A stretch of DNA of 64,000 bases, taken from the NCBI RefSeq assembly GCF_003719195.1, contig NZ_CP024996.1, positions 3,658,001 through 3,722,000 of the forward strand, read 5' to 3'. Source of the stretch: Herbaspirillum rubrisubalbicans. Lineage in GTDB: Bacteria; Pseudomonadota; Gammaproteobacteria; Burkholderiales; Burkholderiaceae_D. The position numbers were made by a program, and so were the translations under genes. Below the pieces are notes generated by a model, which was not told where the DNA came from, ran no database searches, and worked only from the letters and a program-made list of their open reading frames with translations. Shown here piece after piece: positions 25,643 to 36,465 of the stretch. Numbering within the stretch: the first letter of the stretch is position 1; every line of letters starts with the position of its first letter.

Positions 25643-27043
25643 TCAAAGATATGCCGCCAAACGTGCCTTAACAGCCTCACGGCCAAACAATTGCAGCACG
25701 GCGTCAATGGCCGGGGTCTGCAATTGACCCGCCACGATCAGGCGCAAAGGCATGGCCAGTTGCGGCATCTTGATGCCGTGCGCGGCCAGCACTTCCTTGA
25801 TCATCGGAGCAATGGCTTCCTTGGTCCACTCCACCGTGGCCACGCGCTGGGCAAAGTCGGCCAGCGCCGGCTTGATGGCATCAGTGATGTGCTGCGCCAC
25901 CAGCGCTGCATCCGGGGCCGGCTGGCGGTAGAACATCAGGGCCGCCGCCGCAATCTCGTTGACGGTATTGGCACGGTCCTTCAGCAAGCCGATCACGGCC
26001 GCCAGATCAGGCGCACCGTCGAAGACCGCACCCTGCGCTTCCAGCAGCGGACGGACCAGGCCAGCCAGGCGGGCATTGTCAGCCAGCTTGATGTAGTGGT
26101 TGTTGAGCCAGTTCAGCTTTTCGGGGTTGAACTGCGCCGGAGCCTTGGTCAGGTGATCCAGGTCGAACCATTCGCAGAACTGCTGCATCGAGAAGATCTC
26201 GTCGTCGCCATGGCTCCAGCCCAGGCGCGCCAGATAGTTCAGCATGGCTTCAGGCAGATAGCCCTGGGCCGGATAATCCATCACGCTCACGGCGCCATGG
26301 CGCTTGGACAGCTTCTCGCCATCGGCACCCAAGATCATCGGCACGTGACCATACTCGGGCAGCGTGCCGCCCAGGGCCTTGAGGATATTGATCTGGCGCG
26401 GCGTATTATTCACATGGTCGTCGCCACGGATGACGTGGGTGATCTTCATGTCCCAGTCGTCCACCACCACGCAGAAGTTGTAGGTGGGGGTGCCGTCCGG
26501 ACGGGCAATCACCAGGTCGTCCAGCTCACGGTTGGAAATGGTGATGGGGCCCTTGACCACGTCATTCCAGCTCACCTCGCCGTCCTGCGGATTCTTGAAA
26601 CGCACCACCGGCTTGCGACCTTCCGGGATGGCCGGCAGGGTCTTGCCCGGCTCGGGACGCCAGGTGCCGTCGTAGCGCGGCTTCTCGCCGGCGGCACGCT
26701 GGCGTTCGCGCATGGCTTCCACTTCTTCCGGGGTGCAATAGCAGTAGTAGGCAGTGCCCTGCTCCAGCATCTGCGCAATCACTTCGCGATAGCGATCCAT
26801 GCGCTTCATCTGGTAGAACGGACCTTCATCATGCTCCAGGCCCAGCCATTGCATCCCCTCGATGATGGCCTGCACCGCTGCCGGGGTAGAACGCTCGACG
26901 TCGGTATCTTCGATACGCAATACGAAGGTGCCGCCGAAGCGACGGGCATAGGCCCAGGAAAACAGCGCCGTGCGGGCGCCGCCCAGGTGCAGGTAGCCGG
27001 TGGGACTGGGAGCGAAACGGGTGCGAACTTGAGTGGCAGTCAT
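25643..27043 (-). CDS. gltX: Glutamyl-tRNA synthetase
   Basis: GltX charges tRNA-Glu. The 466-residue class I synthetase has the HIGH-type motif [21 protein letters not shown] and the KMSKS-type motif [13 protein letters not shown], with the [16 protein letters not shown] insertion seen in bacterial enzymes. It is on the same strand as, and directly upstream of, three tRNA-Glu genes. The ATG at 27043 begins the conserved sequence but lacks a clear ribosome site. Confidence 0.97.
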   Translation of the reverse strand: MTATQVRTRFAPSPTGYLHLGGARTALFSWAYARRFGGTFVLRIEDTDVERSTPAAVQAIIEGMQWLGLEHDEGPFYQMKRMDRYREVIAQMLEQGTAYYCYCTPEEVEAMRERQRAAGEKPRYDGTWRPEPGKTLPAIPEGRKPVVRFKNPQDGEVSWNDVVKGPITISNRELDDLVIARPDGTPTYNFCVVVDDWDMKITHVIRGDDHVNNTPRQINILKALGGTLPEYGHVPMILGADGEKLSKRHGAVSVMDYPAQGYLPEAMLNYLARLGWSHGDDEIFSMQQFCEWFDLDHLTKAPAQFNPEKLNWLNNHYIKLADNARLAGLVRPLLEAQGAVFDGAPDLAAVIGLLKDRANTVNEIAAAALMFYRQPAPDAALVAQHITDAIKPALADFAQRVATVEWTKEAIAPMIKEVLAAHGIKMPQLAMPLRLIVAGQLQTPAIDAVLQLFGREAVKARLAAYL

Positions 27044-27179
27044 GATAGCGAGTAAAAACCAGGCCGGCGCTGGGTTGCCAGGGCCGGCCATCGGTGGAGC
27101 AAAAGAATTCGGAAAGGCGTCATTTTAACGCCTTTGCAGCCAGGCACGCCATGCTGGCAGCCTGCCTCCGGGAGTGGCA

Positions 27180-28268
27180 TCAGTCGTTCTGCACCACGAT
27201 GCTGGGGAACTTGCTGGACATGTCGCGCGCCTTCTCGGCCACCTTCACGGCGACCTTGCGGGCGATGGCCTTGTAGATCTCGGCCACTTTACCCTCAGGA
27301 TCAGCCACCACGGTGGGCTTGCCGGAATCTGTCTGCTGGCGGATTTGCATGGTCAGCGGCAAGGCGCCCAGGAAGTCCACGCCGAAATCGGCGCACATCT
27401 TCTCGCCACCGCCCACGCCAAAGATGGGCTCGGCATGACCGCAGTTGGAACAGACATGCATACTCATGTTTTCCACGATACCCAGGATGGGAATGCCGAC
27501 CTTCTCGAACATGCGCAAGCCCTTGCGCGCGTCCAGCAGGGCGATGTCCTGCGGCGTGGTCACGATCACCGCACCGGTGACCGGCACCTTCTGCGACAAG
27601 GTCAGTTGCACGTCGCCGGTGCCGGGCGGCATATCGACGATCAGGTAATCCAGGTCGCGCCAGTTGGTCTGGTCCAGCAATTGCTGCAGGGCCTGGGTGA
27701 CGATGGGGCCGCGCCAGACCATGGGTTCGTCTGGGTCAATCATGAAACCGATGGACGATACCTGCAGGCCGTGGTTTTCCAGCGGCTCCATGGTCTTGCC
27801 ATCCTTGGTCTCGGGCTGGCCGGAGATGCCCATCATCATGGGCTGCGAGGGACCGTAGATATCGGCATCCAGAATACCCACGCGCGCGCCCTCGGCCGCC
27901 AGCGCCAGCGCCAGGTTCACGGCGGTAGTGGACTTGCCCACCCCACCCTTGCCGGAAGCCACGGCGATGATGTTCTTGACGTTGCTCTTGAGCTTGATGC
28001 CACGCTGCACCGCGTGCGCCACGATCTTGAAGGTAACGTTGGCCTCCACGCCAGTGACGCCCGGCAACTTGCCCAGCGCCGCTTCGACCAGTTGGCGCAT
28101 CGCTGCGATCTGGCTGGCCGCCGGATAACCCAGCTCCACATCCAGCAGCACGCGGCCGCCCTCGACACGGATGTTGCGGGCTTCCTTGCCACGGATCAGG
28201 TCACGGCCGGTGTTGGGGTCGATCACCTGCAACAGGGCCGCCTTGATCTCTTCCACGGTAATGCTCAT
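27180..28268 (-). CDS. apbC: Iron-sulfur cluster carrier ApbC/Mrp
   Basis: ApbC is a P-loop ATPase that carries Fe-S clusters to target proteins. The 362-residue protein has an N-terminal MIP18/DUF59 domain (~1-90), the deviant Walker [18 protein letters not shown], the switch [14 protein letters not shown] and a C-terminal CxxC ([15 protein letters not shown]) that binds the cluster. The start at 28268 has AAGGAG upstream. It is divergent from metG, an arrangement common in proteobacteria. Confidence 0.95.
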   Translation of the reverse strand: MSITVEEIKAALLQVIDPNTGRDLIRGKEARNIRVEGGRVLLDVELGYPAASQIAAMRQLVEAALGKLPGVTGVEANVTFKIVAHAVQRGIKLKSNVKNIIAVASGKGGVGKSTTAVNLALALAAEGARVGILDADIYGPSQPMMMGISGQPETKDGKTMEPLENHGLQVSSIGFMIDPDEPMVWRGPIVTQALQQLLDQTNWRDLDYLIVDMPPGTGDVQLTLSQKVPVTGAVIVTTPQDIALLDARKGLRMFEKVGIPILGIVENMSMHVCSNCGHAEPIFGVGGGEKMCADFGVDFLGALPLTMQIRQQTDSGKPTVVADPEGKVAEIYKAIARKVAVKVAEKARDMSSKFPSIVVQND

Positions 28269-28491
28269 TGTTTCTCCTTGCTCAGAACCCGCAAGTCTAA
28301 ACCAATCAGGCCCGCGCCGCCCTGTGGACGGATCAAGCCGGACAGCGCTGACGACCCGCAAAAAAACATTCCAATGGAGCAACTACTGCGCCACAGGGCC
28401 GCTGACTGATAGAATGCCCCTCTTTACAGGCAGTTTTCTTGCTGTTTTTGCGCGCACGCGCCTTAACCTACTTGCATCGTCCGTATCGCCA

Positions 28492-30558
28492 ATGAGCACT
28501 TCCGCACCTCGCCAACTCTTCGTCACGACCGCACTCCCCTACGCCAACGGCGCTTTCCACATCGGCCACATCATGGAATACATCCAGGCCGACATCTGGG
28601 TCCGGTTCCAGCGAATGCAGGGCAATGAGGTGCACTTCGTCGGCGCCGACGATGCCCACGGTGCGCCCATCATGATCGCCGCCGAAAAGGCCAACATCAC
28701 GCCGCAACAGTTCGTGGCCAACATCGCGGCCGGTCGCAAGCAGTACCTGGACGGCTTCCATATCGCCTTCGACAACTGGAGCTCCACCGACAGCCCGGAG
28801 AACCACCAACTGTCGCAGGAGATCTACCGCGCCCTGCGCGACGAGGCCAAGCTGATCTCCACCAAGACCATCGACCAATTCTACGATCCGGTGAAGAACA
28901 TGTTCCTGCCGGACCGCTACATCAAGGGTGAATGCCCCAAGTGCGGTACCAAGGACCAGTACGGCGACTCCTGCGAACACTGCAGCGCGGTCTATTCTCC
29001 GACCGATCTGAAGAATCCTTACTCCACGCTGTCGGGCGCAACGCCGGTGATGAAGTCGTCTGAACATTTCTTCTTCAAACTGTCTGACCCGAAGTGCGTG
29101 GCCTTCCTGCGCGAATGGGCGCTGGACAACAACCGCCTGCAACCGGAAGTGGCCAACAAGGCCCGCGAGTGGCTGGATGGCGAAGGCGGTCTGGGCGACT
29201 GGGACATCAGCCGCGACGCGCCCTACTTCGGCATCGAAATCCCGGACGCGCCGGGCAAGTACTTCTACGTCTGGCTGGACGCGCCCATCGGCTACCTGGC
29301 CTCGCTGAAGAACTACTTCGTCAAGACCGGCCGCGACTTCGACGCCTTCATGGCCGATGACAAGACCGAGCAGTACCACTTCATCGGCAAGGACATCACC
29401 TACTTCCACACCCTGTTCTGGCCCGCCATGCTCAAGTTCGCCGGCCGCAAGACGCCCACCAACGTCTTCGCGCACGGCTTCATCACGGTCAGCGGCGAGA
29501 AGATGTCCAAGTCGCGCGGCACCGGCATCTCGCCGCTGCGCTACCTGGATATCGGCATGAACCCGGAATGGCTGCGCTACTACATCGCCGCCAAGTTGAA
29601 CGCCAAGGTCGAAGATGTGGACTTCAACCCGGACGACTTCGTCGCCCGCGTCAATGCCGACCTGATCGGCAAGTACGTCAACATCGCCAGCCGCGCTGCC
29701 GGCTTCATCGCCAAGCGCTTCGAAGGCCGCGTGTCCACTCAGTGGGCCACCGCTGACGATGCCTTCCTGGTCAAGCTGCGCGGCGTGGCCGACGAGATCC
29801 GCAGCCTCTACGAGCAGCGTGAATACGGCAAGGCCTTGCGCCTGGTGATGGAGCAAGCCGACGCCATCAACGCCTACGTGGACGCCAACAAGCCGTGGGA
29901 ACTGGCCAAGGACAGCGCGCGCGACGCACAGCTGCACGAAGTCTGCAGCCGCCTCTTGGAAGCCTTCCGCATCCTGACCATCTACTTGAAGCCGGTGCTG
30001 CCGCAACTGGCCGCCCAGGTGGAAACCTTCCTCCAGGTCCAGCCCTTCCAGTGGAGCGATGTCACCGCGCCGCTGGCCGATGGCCATGTCATCAATGCCT
30101 ATTCGCACCTGATGCAGCGCGTCGATCCGAAGATGCTCGATGCCCTCTTCGAAGCACCGGAAGCGCCTGCCGCTGCTGCCACCGAAGCCGCAGAAAGCGC
30201 CATCGAGGAACTGGCGCCGGAAATCTCCATCGATGACTTCGCCAAGGTTGATCTGCGCATCGCCAAGATCGTCAATTGCGAAGCCGTGGAAGGTTCCACC
30301 AAGCTGCTGCGCCTGACCCTGGATGCCGGCGAAGGTCGCACCCGCAACGTCTTCTCCGGCATCGCCTCGGCCTACAAGCCAGAAGAACTGGTCGGCAAGC
30401 TGACCGTGATGGTGGCCAACCTGGCGCCGCGCAAGATGAAGTTCGGCGTCTCCGAAGGCATGGTGCTGGCGGCCTCGGCCAAGGATGAGAAGGCCAATCC
30501 GGGCATCTACGTGTTGAACCCGTGGCCGGGCGCCGAGCCGGGGATGCGGGTACGTTAA
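28492..30558 (+). CDS. metG: Methionyl-tRNA synthetase
   Basis: The 688-residue class I enzyme has the HIGH motif [21 protein letters not shown], a zinc-binding knuckle ([17 protein letters not shown]), the KMSKS motif [15 protein letters not shown] and an anticodon domain. A C-terminal tRNA-binding OB domain ([20 protein letters not shown] onward, ~590-688) is fused, as in the long dimeric MetG form. The start at 28492 matches the family N-terminus. Confidence 0.97.
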   Translation: MSTSAPRQLFVTTALPYANGAFHIGHIMEYIQADIWVRFQRMQGNEVHFVGADDAHGAPIMIAAEKANITPQQFVANIAAGRKQYLDGFHIAFDNWSSTDSPENHQLSQEIYRALRDEAKLISTKTIDQFYDPVKNMFLPDRYIKGECPKCGTKDQYGDSCEHCSAVYSPTDLKNPYSTLSGATPVMKSSEHFFFKLSDPKCVAFLREWALDNNRLQPEVANKAREWLDGEGGLGDWDISRDAPYFGIEIPDAPGKYFYVWLDAPIGYLASLKNYFVKTGRDFDAFMADDKTEQYHFIGKDITYFHTLFWPAMLKFAGRKTPTNVFAHGFITVSGEKMSKSRGTGISPLRYLDIGMNPEWLRYYIAAKLNAKVEDVDFNPDDFVARVNADLIGKYVNIASRAAGFIAKRFEGRVSTQWATADDAFLVKLRGVADEIRSLYEQREYGKALRLVMEQADAINAYVDANKPWELAKDSARDAQLHEVCSRLLEAFRILTIYLKPVLPQLAAQVETFLQVQPFQWSDVTAPLADGHVINAYSHLMQRVDPKMLDALFEAPEAPAAAATEAAESAIEELAPEISIDDFAKVDLRIAKIVNCEAVEGSTKLLRLTLDAGEGRTRNVFSGIASAYKPEELVGKLTVMVANLAPRKMKFGVSEGMVLAASAKDEKANPGIYVLNPWPGAEPGMRVR

Positions 30559-30599
30559 GTCCCCAGCGCCGCATAGCCTGAGCAGGAGGAAAGAAGGTC

Positions 30600-31079
30600 A
30601 TGAATCTGGTAATACGTGAAGCCACCTCGGAGGACGCCAGTCTGATTGCCGAACTGACACGTCATAGCTGGGCCAACAAGGTAGCGCCCAGTTCTTCCGG
30701 CCACCGCGAGGCGCCGGACCATGTGCAGGAAGACTTGCAGCATGGCGGCGCCTTCATCCTGTTGAGTGGCGAAACGCCGGCCGGGTCGGTGCGCTGGCTG
30801 CCGCTCGATACCGAAAGCGATGTCTGGGAAATCCGCCGCATGGGCATCGCCCCAGCCTTCCGCGGCGAGCGCCTGTCGCAGCATCTGATGGAAGCCCTGA
30901 TCCACCGCGCCCAGTCAGCCGACGTGCGCGAGCTGCGACTGGCGGTGCGCACCGACCAGGCGCAACTGGTCGACCTATACGCCGCCTTCGGCTTCGAGAT
31001 CGCGCCGGAACTGGAATACACCCGTGCCAATCCGCAGGAAGCCCCGCCCATCGTGATGCGGCGGGTGATGCGGCACTGA
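30600..31079 (+). CDS. GNAT-family N-acetyltransferase
   Basis: The 159-residue protein begins MNLVIREATSEDASLIAELT and has the GNAT acetyl-CoA-binding region VWEIRRMGIAPAFRGERLSQHLMEALIHRA and a C-terminal LVDLYAAFGFEIAPELEYTR. The substrate is unknown. A strong AGGAGG lies upstream. It follows metG by 41 bases and may share its transcript. Confidence 0.87.
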   Translation: MNLVIREATSEDASLIAELTRHSWANKVAPSSSGHREAPDHVQEDLQHGGAFILLSGETPAGSVRWLPLDTESDVWEIRRMGIAPAFRGERLSQHLMEALIHRAQSADVRELRLAVRTDQAQLVDLYAAFGFEIAPELEYTRANPQEAPPIVMRRVMRH

Positions 31080-31113
31080 TTCCGTCCAGCTGTTCTTCCT
31101 TCCTCTCCCCCTC

Positions 31114-31143
31114 AAAGCGACGCCTGGTGCGTCGCTTTTGTTT
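31114..31143 (+). terminator. Terminator after the GNAT gene
   Basis: Hairpin AAAGCGACGC-CTGGT-GCGTCGCTTT followed by TGTTTT, 35 bases after the stop. Confidence 0.88.
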
Positions 31144-31191
31144 TATCCGAGGCATCCGCAGCGACAGGAGCGAGCGCCTATCGGGCTGCAA

Positions 31192-31203
31192 GAACATTTG
31201 TTC
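31192..31203. promoter_or_regulatory. Short palindrome upstream of the SorC-type regulator
   Basis: GAACATTTGTTC is a perfect 5-base inverted repeat with a TT centre, about 130 bases before the regulator gene. A related half-site GAACAAAT lies at 31319-31326. Possible operator for the regulator, by position only. Confidence 0.35.
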
Positions 31204-31330
31204 ATCAAGCCGTAACAATGGCTCGCTACCATCGTGAAAACGTTGTCAGGTGGCCGTGCTGTCTGGCCTGCCGGGGGGCAGGTCCGGGCATGGACCGTTT
31301 CTTCACTTTCACGACATCAGAACAAATACC

Positions 31331-32314
31331 ATGGCCCAAGGGGATAGACAGGAAACCGCCTATATGGCGGTACGCGTGGCGCGACTGTATTACTTCCAGA
31401 ACATGACCACCGCCGCCATCGCGGACGAAATCGGCACCTCGCGCGCCACCGTCTCACGCCTGCTGTCCTATGCGCTGGACCGAGGCCTGGTGGAAATCCG
31501 CGTACACGATCCGCAGCAGGTTTCGGGCAGCCTGGAAGCCGCCATCTCCCATCACTACCGCCTGCGCTCGATCCAGGTGGTGCCGGTAGCAGCCGCCGCC
31601 TCCGAGAAGGAAAACCTGCAGCGCGTCACCGGCCATGCCGCTGCCTACGTCAATTCGCTGGTCTCCCCCGGCACCGTCATGGGCCTGGCCTGGGGCACCA
31701 CGGTGGCGCACATCGCCGACCAGTTGCTGCCGCGCCATGTGCATGACGTGGACGTGGTGGCGCTCAATGGCTCAGGCAGCGGCGCCAGCTTCATCAACAG
31801 TTTCAGCGAATCCATCGTCTCGCGCTTTGCCCAGAACTATGGCGCGCGCGCCCATCATCTGCCGGTGCCGGCCTTCTTCGACTACCCCGAAACCCGCAGC
31901 GCGCTGTGGCGCGAAAAAAGCATCAAGGCCATCCGCGACCTGCAGGACCGTGCCTCCATCCTGCTGTTTTCCATCGGGGCTGAGGCTACCGGAAGCTACA
32001 TTCATACCGCTGGCTATCTAGGTGAAGAAGAACGCCGCATCCTGCGTGAAGACGGCCTGGTCGGTGATATCGCCACCGTATTCTTCCGCGCCGATGGCAG
32101 TTGGCGCGATGTCGCCATCAATGCCCGCAACAGCGGCCCCGACATGGACTGCTTCGCCCGCGCCGCCCACTCGCTGTGCGTGGTCTCGGGCACCGGCAAG
32201 CTACCGGGCCTAAAGGCGGCCCTGCGCGGCGGCTTCATCAATGAACTGATCATCGACGAACCGAGCGCACGCCTGCTGGTAGAGCAGATCCGCAGCGGCG
32301 CGGCGTCGGTCTGA
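31331..32314 (+). CDS. SorC/DeoR-type sugar-binding transcriptional regulator
   Basis: The 327-residue protein has an N-terminal helix-turn-helix (RVARLYYFQNMTTAAIADEIGTSRATVSRLLSYALDRGLVEIRV) and a SorC sugar-binding domain with VMGLAWGTTVAHIADQL, VVALNGSGSG and ILLFSIGAEATGSYIHTAGYL. SorC effectors are phosphorylated sugars or polyols. It lies 22 bases before an ABC importer operon on the same strand, which it probably controls. Its ATG at 31331 lacks a strong ribosome site. Confidence 0.88.
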   Translation: MAQGDRQETAYMAVRVARLYYFQNMTTAAIADEIGTSRATVSRLLSYALDRGLVEIRVHDPQQVSGSLEAAISHHYRLRSIQVVPVAAAASEKENLQRVTGHAAAYVNSLVSPGTVMGLAWGTTVAHIADQLLPRHVHDVDVVALNGSGSGASFINSFSESIVSRFAQNYGARAHHLPVPAFFDYPETRSALWREKSIKAIRDLQDRASILLFSIGAEATGSYIHTAGYLGEEERRILREDGLVGDIATVFFRADGSWRDVAINARNSGPDMDCFARAAHSLCVVSGTGKLPGLKAALRGGFINELIIDEPSARLLVEQIRSGAASV

Positions 32315-32336
32315 TCCGGCAAGAGGGGAACGACAC

Positions 32337-33377
32337 ATGGCAGCCATTTCCTTGCAGGGCGTCTGCAAGCAGTGGGGCGAGGCCCAGGCCGTCAAGGGCA
32401 TCGATTTCGAGGTGAAGTCGGGTGACTTCACGGTCTTGCTGGGGCCATCGGGCTGCGGCAAATCGACCACCCTGCGCCTGATCGCAGGACTGGACAAACC
32501 CACCAGCGGCAGCATCCACATCGGCGGCCAGGACGTGACGCAACTGCCACCGGCACAGCGCAAGATTTCCATGGTGTTCCAGTCCTATGCACTGTTTCCG
32601 CACCTCAACGTGCGCGACAACATCCTCTTCGGCGTGCGCGTGCGCAAGGAGCCGCGTACCGGTTACGAAGCGCGATTGAAGCGCGTGGCCGACATCCTGG
32701 GCCTGACGCATCTGCTGGAACGCCGCCCCGCACAGCTTTCCGGCGGCCAGCAGCAGCGCGTGGCCCTGGGCCGCGCCATCATCGCCGATGCCCCGGTGTG
32801 CCTGATGGATGAGCCGCTATCGAACCTGGATGCGCAATTGCGCCAGGAGATGCGGCGCGAGATCCGCGCCCTGCAGCAGCAGTTGAAGATGACCATGATC
32901 TACGTCACCCACGACCAGACCGAGGCCATGAGCATGGCCGACCAGGTGATCCTGCTGCGCGAGGGCCGCATCGAACAGGATGCGCCACCGGCCGATCTCT
33001 ACGCCCAGCCCGCGACCACCTTCGCCGCCCGCTTCATCGGCACGCCGCCGATGAACCTGCTGCCGCTGGAAGCCCATGCAGAAGGGCTGTCCATCGCCGG
33101 CAGCGAGCTCATCCTCAAGGACCTCGGCCAGACGCCGTTGCACCTGGGCCTGCGGCCCGAGCACATCCGCCTGGCGGACGCCGGCGTGCCCGCCGTGGTG
33201 GACAACGTCGAATATTTCGGCGCCGACACCATCGTGGCGGCACGCATCGGCACGGCACCCCTGCTGGTGCGCGCGCCGGGGCAACACAAGCTCCGTGCTG
33301 GCCAAGCCATCCATCTGGCCTGGCACGCTGAGGACCAGTATTTCTTCGAGCGCCACAGCGGCCTGCGCCGCCCCTGA
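32337..33377 (+). CDS. Sugar/polyol ABC importer ATP-binding protein (MalK/UgpC-like)
   Basis: The 346-residue ATPase has Walker A GPSGCGKSTT, the signature LSGGQQQRVALGRAI, Walker B VCLMDEPLSNLDAQ and the H-loop VTHDQTEAMSMAD. A C-terminal TOBE/OB domain (LHLGLRPEHIRL) is as in MalK and UgpC, where it contacts regulators. It powers import through the two permeases encoded downstream. GAGGGG lies before the ATG. Confidence 0.93.
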   Translation: MAAISLQGVCKQWGEAQAVKGIDFEVKSGDFTVLLGPSGCGKSTTLRLIAGLDKPTSGSIHIGGQDVTQLPPAQRKISMVFQSYALFPHLNVRDNILFGVRVRKEPRTGYEARLKRVADILGLTHLLERRPAQLSGGQQQRVALGRAIIADAPVCLMDEPLSNLDAQLRQEMRREIRALQQQLKMTMIYVTHDQTEAMSMADQVILLREGRIEQDAPPADLYAQPATTFAARFIGTPPMNLLPLEAHAEGLSIAGSELILKDLGQTPLHLGLRPEHIRLADAGVPAVVDNVEYFGADTIVAARIGTAPLLVRAPGQHKLRAGQAIHLAWHAEDQYFFERHSGLRRP

Positions 33378-33430
33378 CCCGTACCACGATTTCCGCAGCA
33401 AGCCAACCTTCCACCTCATGGAGATGCATC

Positions 33431-34723
33431 ATGCGTAGAACCTTCCTGAAGTCCCTGGCCGCAGTGGCCATCACGGCCGTTTTCAGCGCGCCGGTGCTGG
33501 CCGCCAATCCGGTCGAGATCAGCTTCTATTACCCGGTCGCCGTGGGCGGCGCGGTCACCAAGACCATCGACAGCATGGTGGCCGACTTCGAAAAGGCCAA
33601 CCCTGACATCAAGGTCAAGGCCATCTATGCCGGCACCTACCAGGAAAGCATCGTCAAGGCGCTGACCGCCTTCAAGGGCGGCACCCCGCCGACCCTGGCC
33701 GTGCTACTGTCGACCGACCTCTTCACCCTGATCGATGAGAACGCCATCGTCCCCATCGACAGCCTGGCCAGCAGCGCCGACGACAAGAAGTGGATCGCCG
33801 GCTTCTACAAGGGCTTCATGGAAAACAGCCAGACCGAGGGCAAGACCTGGGGCATTCCCTTCCAGCGCTCGACCATCGTGATGTACTACAACAAGAACCT
33901 GTTCAAGGAAGCCGGCCTGAACCCCGACAAGGCCCCCGCCAACTGGAACGAAATGGTGGAAGCCGCCAAGAAGCTGACCAAGCGCGACGCCTCCGGCAAC
34001 GTCAGCCAGTGGGGTGTGAAGATTCCTTCCACCGGCTTCGGCTACTGGATGTTCCAGGCCATGAGCGCCTCCAATGACACGATCCTGATGAACAGCGCCG
34101 GCACCAAGACCTATTTCGACCAGCCCGGCGCGGTGCAGGCCCTGCAACACTGGGTTGATTTGACCACCCGCGACAAGGTGATGCCCGTCGGCTCCATCGA
34201 ATGGGGCACCACCCCCAAGGACTTCCTGGAGCAGAAGGCCGCCATGGTCTGGACCACCACCGGCAACCTGACCAACATCCGCACCAATGCCAGCTTCCCC
34301 TTCGGCGTGGCGATGCTGCCGGGCATCAAGCATCCGGGCAGCCCCACTGGTGGCGGCAACTTCTACGTCTTCAACAAGACCTCGCCGGCCGAGCAGCAGG
34401 CCGCCATGAAGTTCATCCGCTTCGCCACCGAACCGGCGCGTGCTGCGCAGTGGTCGATTGCCACCGGCTACGTGGCGCCGCGCCAAGATGCCTGGGATAC
34501 CCCGGAGATGAAGAAATATCTGCAGGACGTACCGGCCGCCGACGTCGCGCGCGAGCAGATGAAGTATGGCGTGGCTGAACTGTCCACCCACGACAACCAG
34601 CGCGTGACCAAGGCTCTGAACGACAATCTGCAGGCCGCCCTGTCCGGCACCAAGACGCCGCAAGCCGCCCTGAAGGATGCCCAGCGCGAAGCCGAGCGCA
34701 TCCTGCGCAGCTACGGCCATTAA
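33431..34723 (+). CDS. ABC importer substrate-binding protein (UgpB-like)
   Basis: The 430-residue protein has a signal peptide (MRRTFLKSLAAVAITAVFSAPVLAA) and a family-1 extracellular binding fold: EISFYYPVAVGGAVTKTIDSMVADFEKANPDIKVKAIYAGTY, IPFQRSTIVMYYNKNLFKEAGLNPDKAP, PTGGGNFYVFNKTSPAEQQAA. It is most like glycerol-3-phosphate/sugar binding proteins of the UgpB type. No glycerophosphodiesterase or kinase gene is next to it, so the substrate is not fixed. GGAG precedes the ATG. Confidence 0.9.
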   Translation: MRRTFLKSLAAVAITAVFSAPVLAANPVEISFYYPVAVGGAVTKTIDSMVADFEKANPDIKVKAIYAGTYQESIVKALTAFKGGTPPTLAVLLSTDLFTLIDENAIVPIDSLASSADDKKWIAGFYKGFMENSQTEGKTWGIPFQRSTIVMYYNKNLFKEAGLNPDKAPANWNEMVEAAKKLTKRDASGNVSQWGVKIPSTGFGYWMFQAMSASNDTILMNSAGTKTYFDQPGAVQALQHWVDLTTRDKVMPVGSIEWGTTPKDFLEQKAAMVWTTTGNLTNIRTNASFPFGVAMLPGIKHPGSPTGGGNFYVFNKTSPAEQQAAMKFIRFATEPARAAQWSIATGYVAPRQDAWDTPEMKKYLQDVPAADVAREQMKYGVAELSTHDNQRVTKALNDNLQAALSGTKTPQAALKDAQREAERILRSYGH

Positions 34724-34750
34724 GGCGCCTACGTTGCACATGGCCTGCCC

Positions 34751-35626
34751 ATGAAACGCCTGCCCTCCTCCGTGATCCCCTGGCTGCTGCTGTCGCCGGC
34801 GATGGTGTTGCTCTTCGCCTTCACGCACTACCCGGCACTGGCCACGCTCTGGCACAGTTTCTTGTCCACGCCCAAGGGAACCCGGCCGTCGGTCTTCGTC
34901 GGCCTGGAAAACTATCGCCTCATGGTGGACGATCCAGTGTTCTGGCAGGCCCTGTGCAACAACCTCTGGTTTGCCCTGGGCACCATCCCGCTGGCCATTG
35001 CCCTGGCCATCCTGATGGCGCTATGGGTCAACGAGAAACTGGCCGGGCGCGGGCTGCTGCGCCTGGCCTATTTCACCCCGACCGTGCTGCCGATGATCGC
35101 GGTGGCCAATATCTGGCTGTTCTTCTATACCCCGCAATACGGCTTGCTGGAGCAGATCACCGGCGCGCTCGGCCTGCCCTCGCACAACTGGCTGGGCAAT
35201 CCCGATACGGTCCTGGGTGCGTTGATGGTGGTGGCGGTGTGGAAGGAAGCCGGCTTCTTCATGATCTTCTACCTGGCCGCCTTGCAGCAGATCTCACCGG
35301 TGCTAGCCGAAGCCGCCGCGCTGGAGGGGGCCTCGCGCTGGCAATACTTCTGGCGCGTGCAGTTCCCGCTGCTGATGCCCACCACGCTCTTCGTGTTGAT
35401 CAACGCACTCATCAACGCTTTCCGGCTGGTGGATCACATCGTGGTGATGACCAAGGGTGGGCCGGACAATGCCAGCGCCCTGCTGCTTTACTACATATAT
35501 GAAGTTGGCTTCGCCTTCTGGGACTCCTCCTATGCTGCAGCCCTGACAGTAGTGCTATTGGCACTACTGGGGCTGATCGCGCTAGTGAAGTTTCGTGTAC
35601 TTGACCGCCGGACCCACTATCAATGA
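34751..35626 (+). CDS. ABC importer permease (UgpA/MalF-like)
   Basis: The 291-residue inner-membrane protein has six likely helices and the EAA loop EAAALEGASRWQYFWRVQFPLLMPTT, which docks onto the ATPase. The N-terminus PWLLLSPAMVLLFAFTHYPALATLWHSFLS is typical of this family. It overlaps the second permease gene by four bases. Confidence 0.92.
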   Translation: MKRLPSSVIPWLLLSPAMVLLFAFTHYPALATLWHSFLSTPKGTRPSVFVGLENYRLMVDDPVFWQALCNNLWFALGTIPLAIALAILMALWVNEKLAGRGLLRLAYFTPTVLPMIAVANIWLFFYTPQYGLLEQITGALGLPSHNWLGNPDTVLGALMVVAVWKEAGFFMIFYLAALQQISPVLAEAAALEGASRWQYFWRVQFPLLMPTTLFVLINALINAFRLVDHIVVMTKGGPDNASALLLYYIYEVGFAFWDSSYAAALTVVLLALLGLIALVKFRVLDRRTHYQ

Positions 35627-36453
35627 TCGCGCCCACTTCTCCCTTCGCCGAGCGCCATCGCGCGCTGGAAACCATCTCCGCCTGGGTACTGGCGCTGCTG
35701 TGGCTGCTACCGCTGCTGTATGCCCTGTGGACCGCCTTCCATCCGGCTGCCTATGCCACGCGTCTGGTCCTGGATGCGCCACTGACCTTGCAGAACTTCG
35801 CCAACGCCTGGCAGGCCGCGCCCTTCCCGCGCTATTTCCTCAATACCTTCCTGCTGGTAACGATGATCCTGGCCGCGCAACTGGTGCTGGCCACCCTGGC
35901 GGCGTATGCCTTTGCCCGCTTCACGTTCCGGGGCAGCAATGTGATGTTCATGCTGGTGCTGCTGCAATTGATGGTGATGCCCGACATCCTGATCGTGGAG
36001 AACTACCAGACCATGAACCTGCTGGGCCTGCGCGACACCATCCTCGCCATCGGCCTGCCCTACTTCGCCTCGGCTTTCGGCATCTTTTTATTGCGCCAGA
36101 CCTTCAAGACAGTGCCGCGCGAACTGGATGAAGCGGCCACCGTCGAGGGCGCCTCGCCCTGGCAGATCCTGATGCAGGTGTACGTACCGCTGGCCAAACC
36201 CATCTACATCGCCTTCGGGCTGGTGTCGGTGAGCACGCACTGGAACAACTTCCTGTGGCCGCTGATTGTGACCAATTCGGTGGAGTCGCGCCCGTTGACG
36301 GTGGGCTTGCAGGTGTTTTCCTCCACCGACCAAGGGGTGGACTGGTCCGTCATCACGGCCGCTACGCTGATGACTTCGGCACCACTGTTGCTGGCGTTCC
36401 TGCTGTTCCAGCGGCAGTTCGTGCAATCGTTCATGCGGGCGGGGATACGCTGA
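35623..36453 (+). CDS. ABC importer permease (UgpE/MalG-like)
   Basis: The 276-residue partner permease has the EAA loop DEAATVEGASPWQILMQVYVPLAKP and the family end LFQRQFVQSFMRAGIR. The start overlaps the previous stop as ATGA. It closes the operon; the next gene converges 12 bases later with no terminator in between. Confidence 0.92.
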   Translation: MIAPTSPFAERHRALETISAWVLALLWLLPLLYALWTAFHPAAYATRLVLDAPLTLQNFANAWQAAPFPRYFLNTFLLVTMILAAQLVLATLAAYAFARFTFRGSNVMFMLVLLQLMVMPDILIVENYQTMNLLGLRDTILAIGLPYFASAFGIFLLRQTFKTVPRELDEAATVEGASPWQILMQVYVPLAKPIYIAFGLVSVSTHWNNFLWPLIVTNSVESRPLTVGLQVFSSTDQGVDWSVITAATLMTSAPLLLAFLLFQRQFVQSFMRAGIR

Positions 36454-36465
36454 GGCGGCCGGGCC

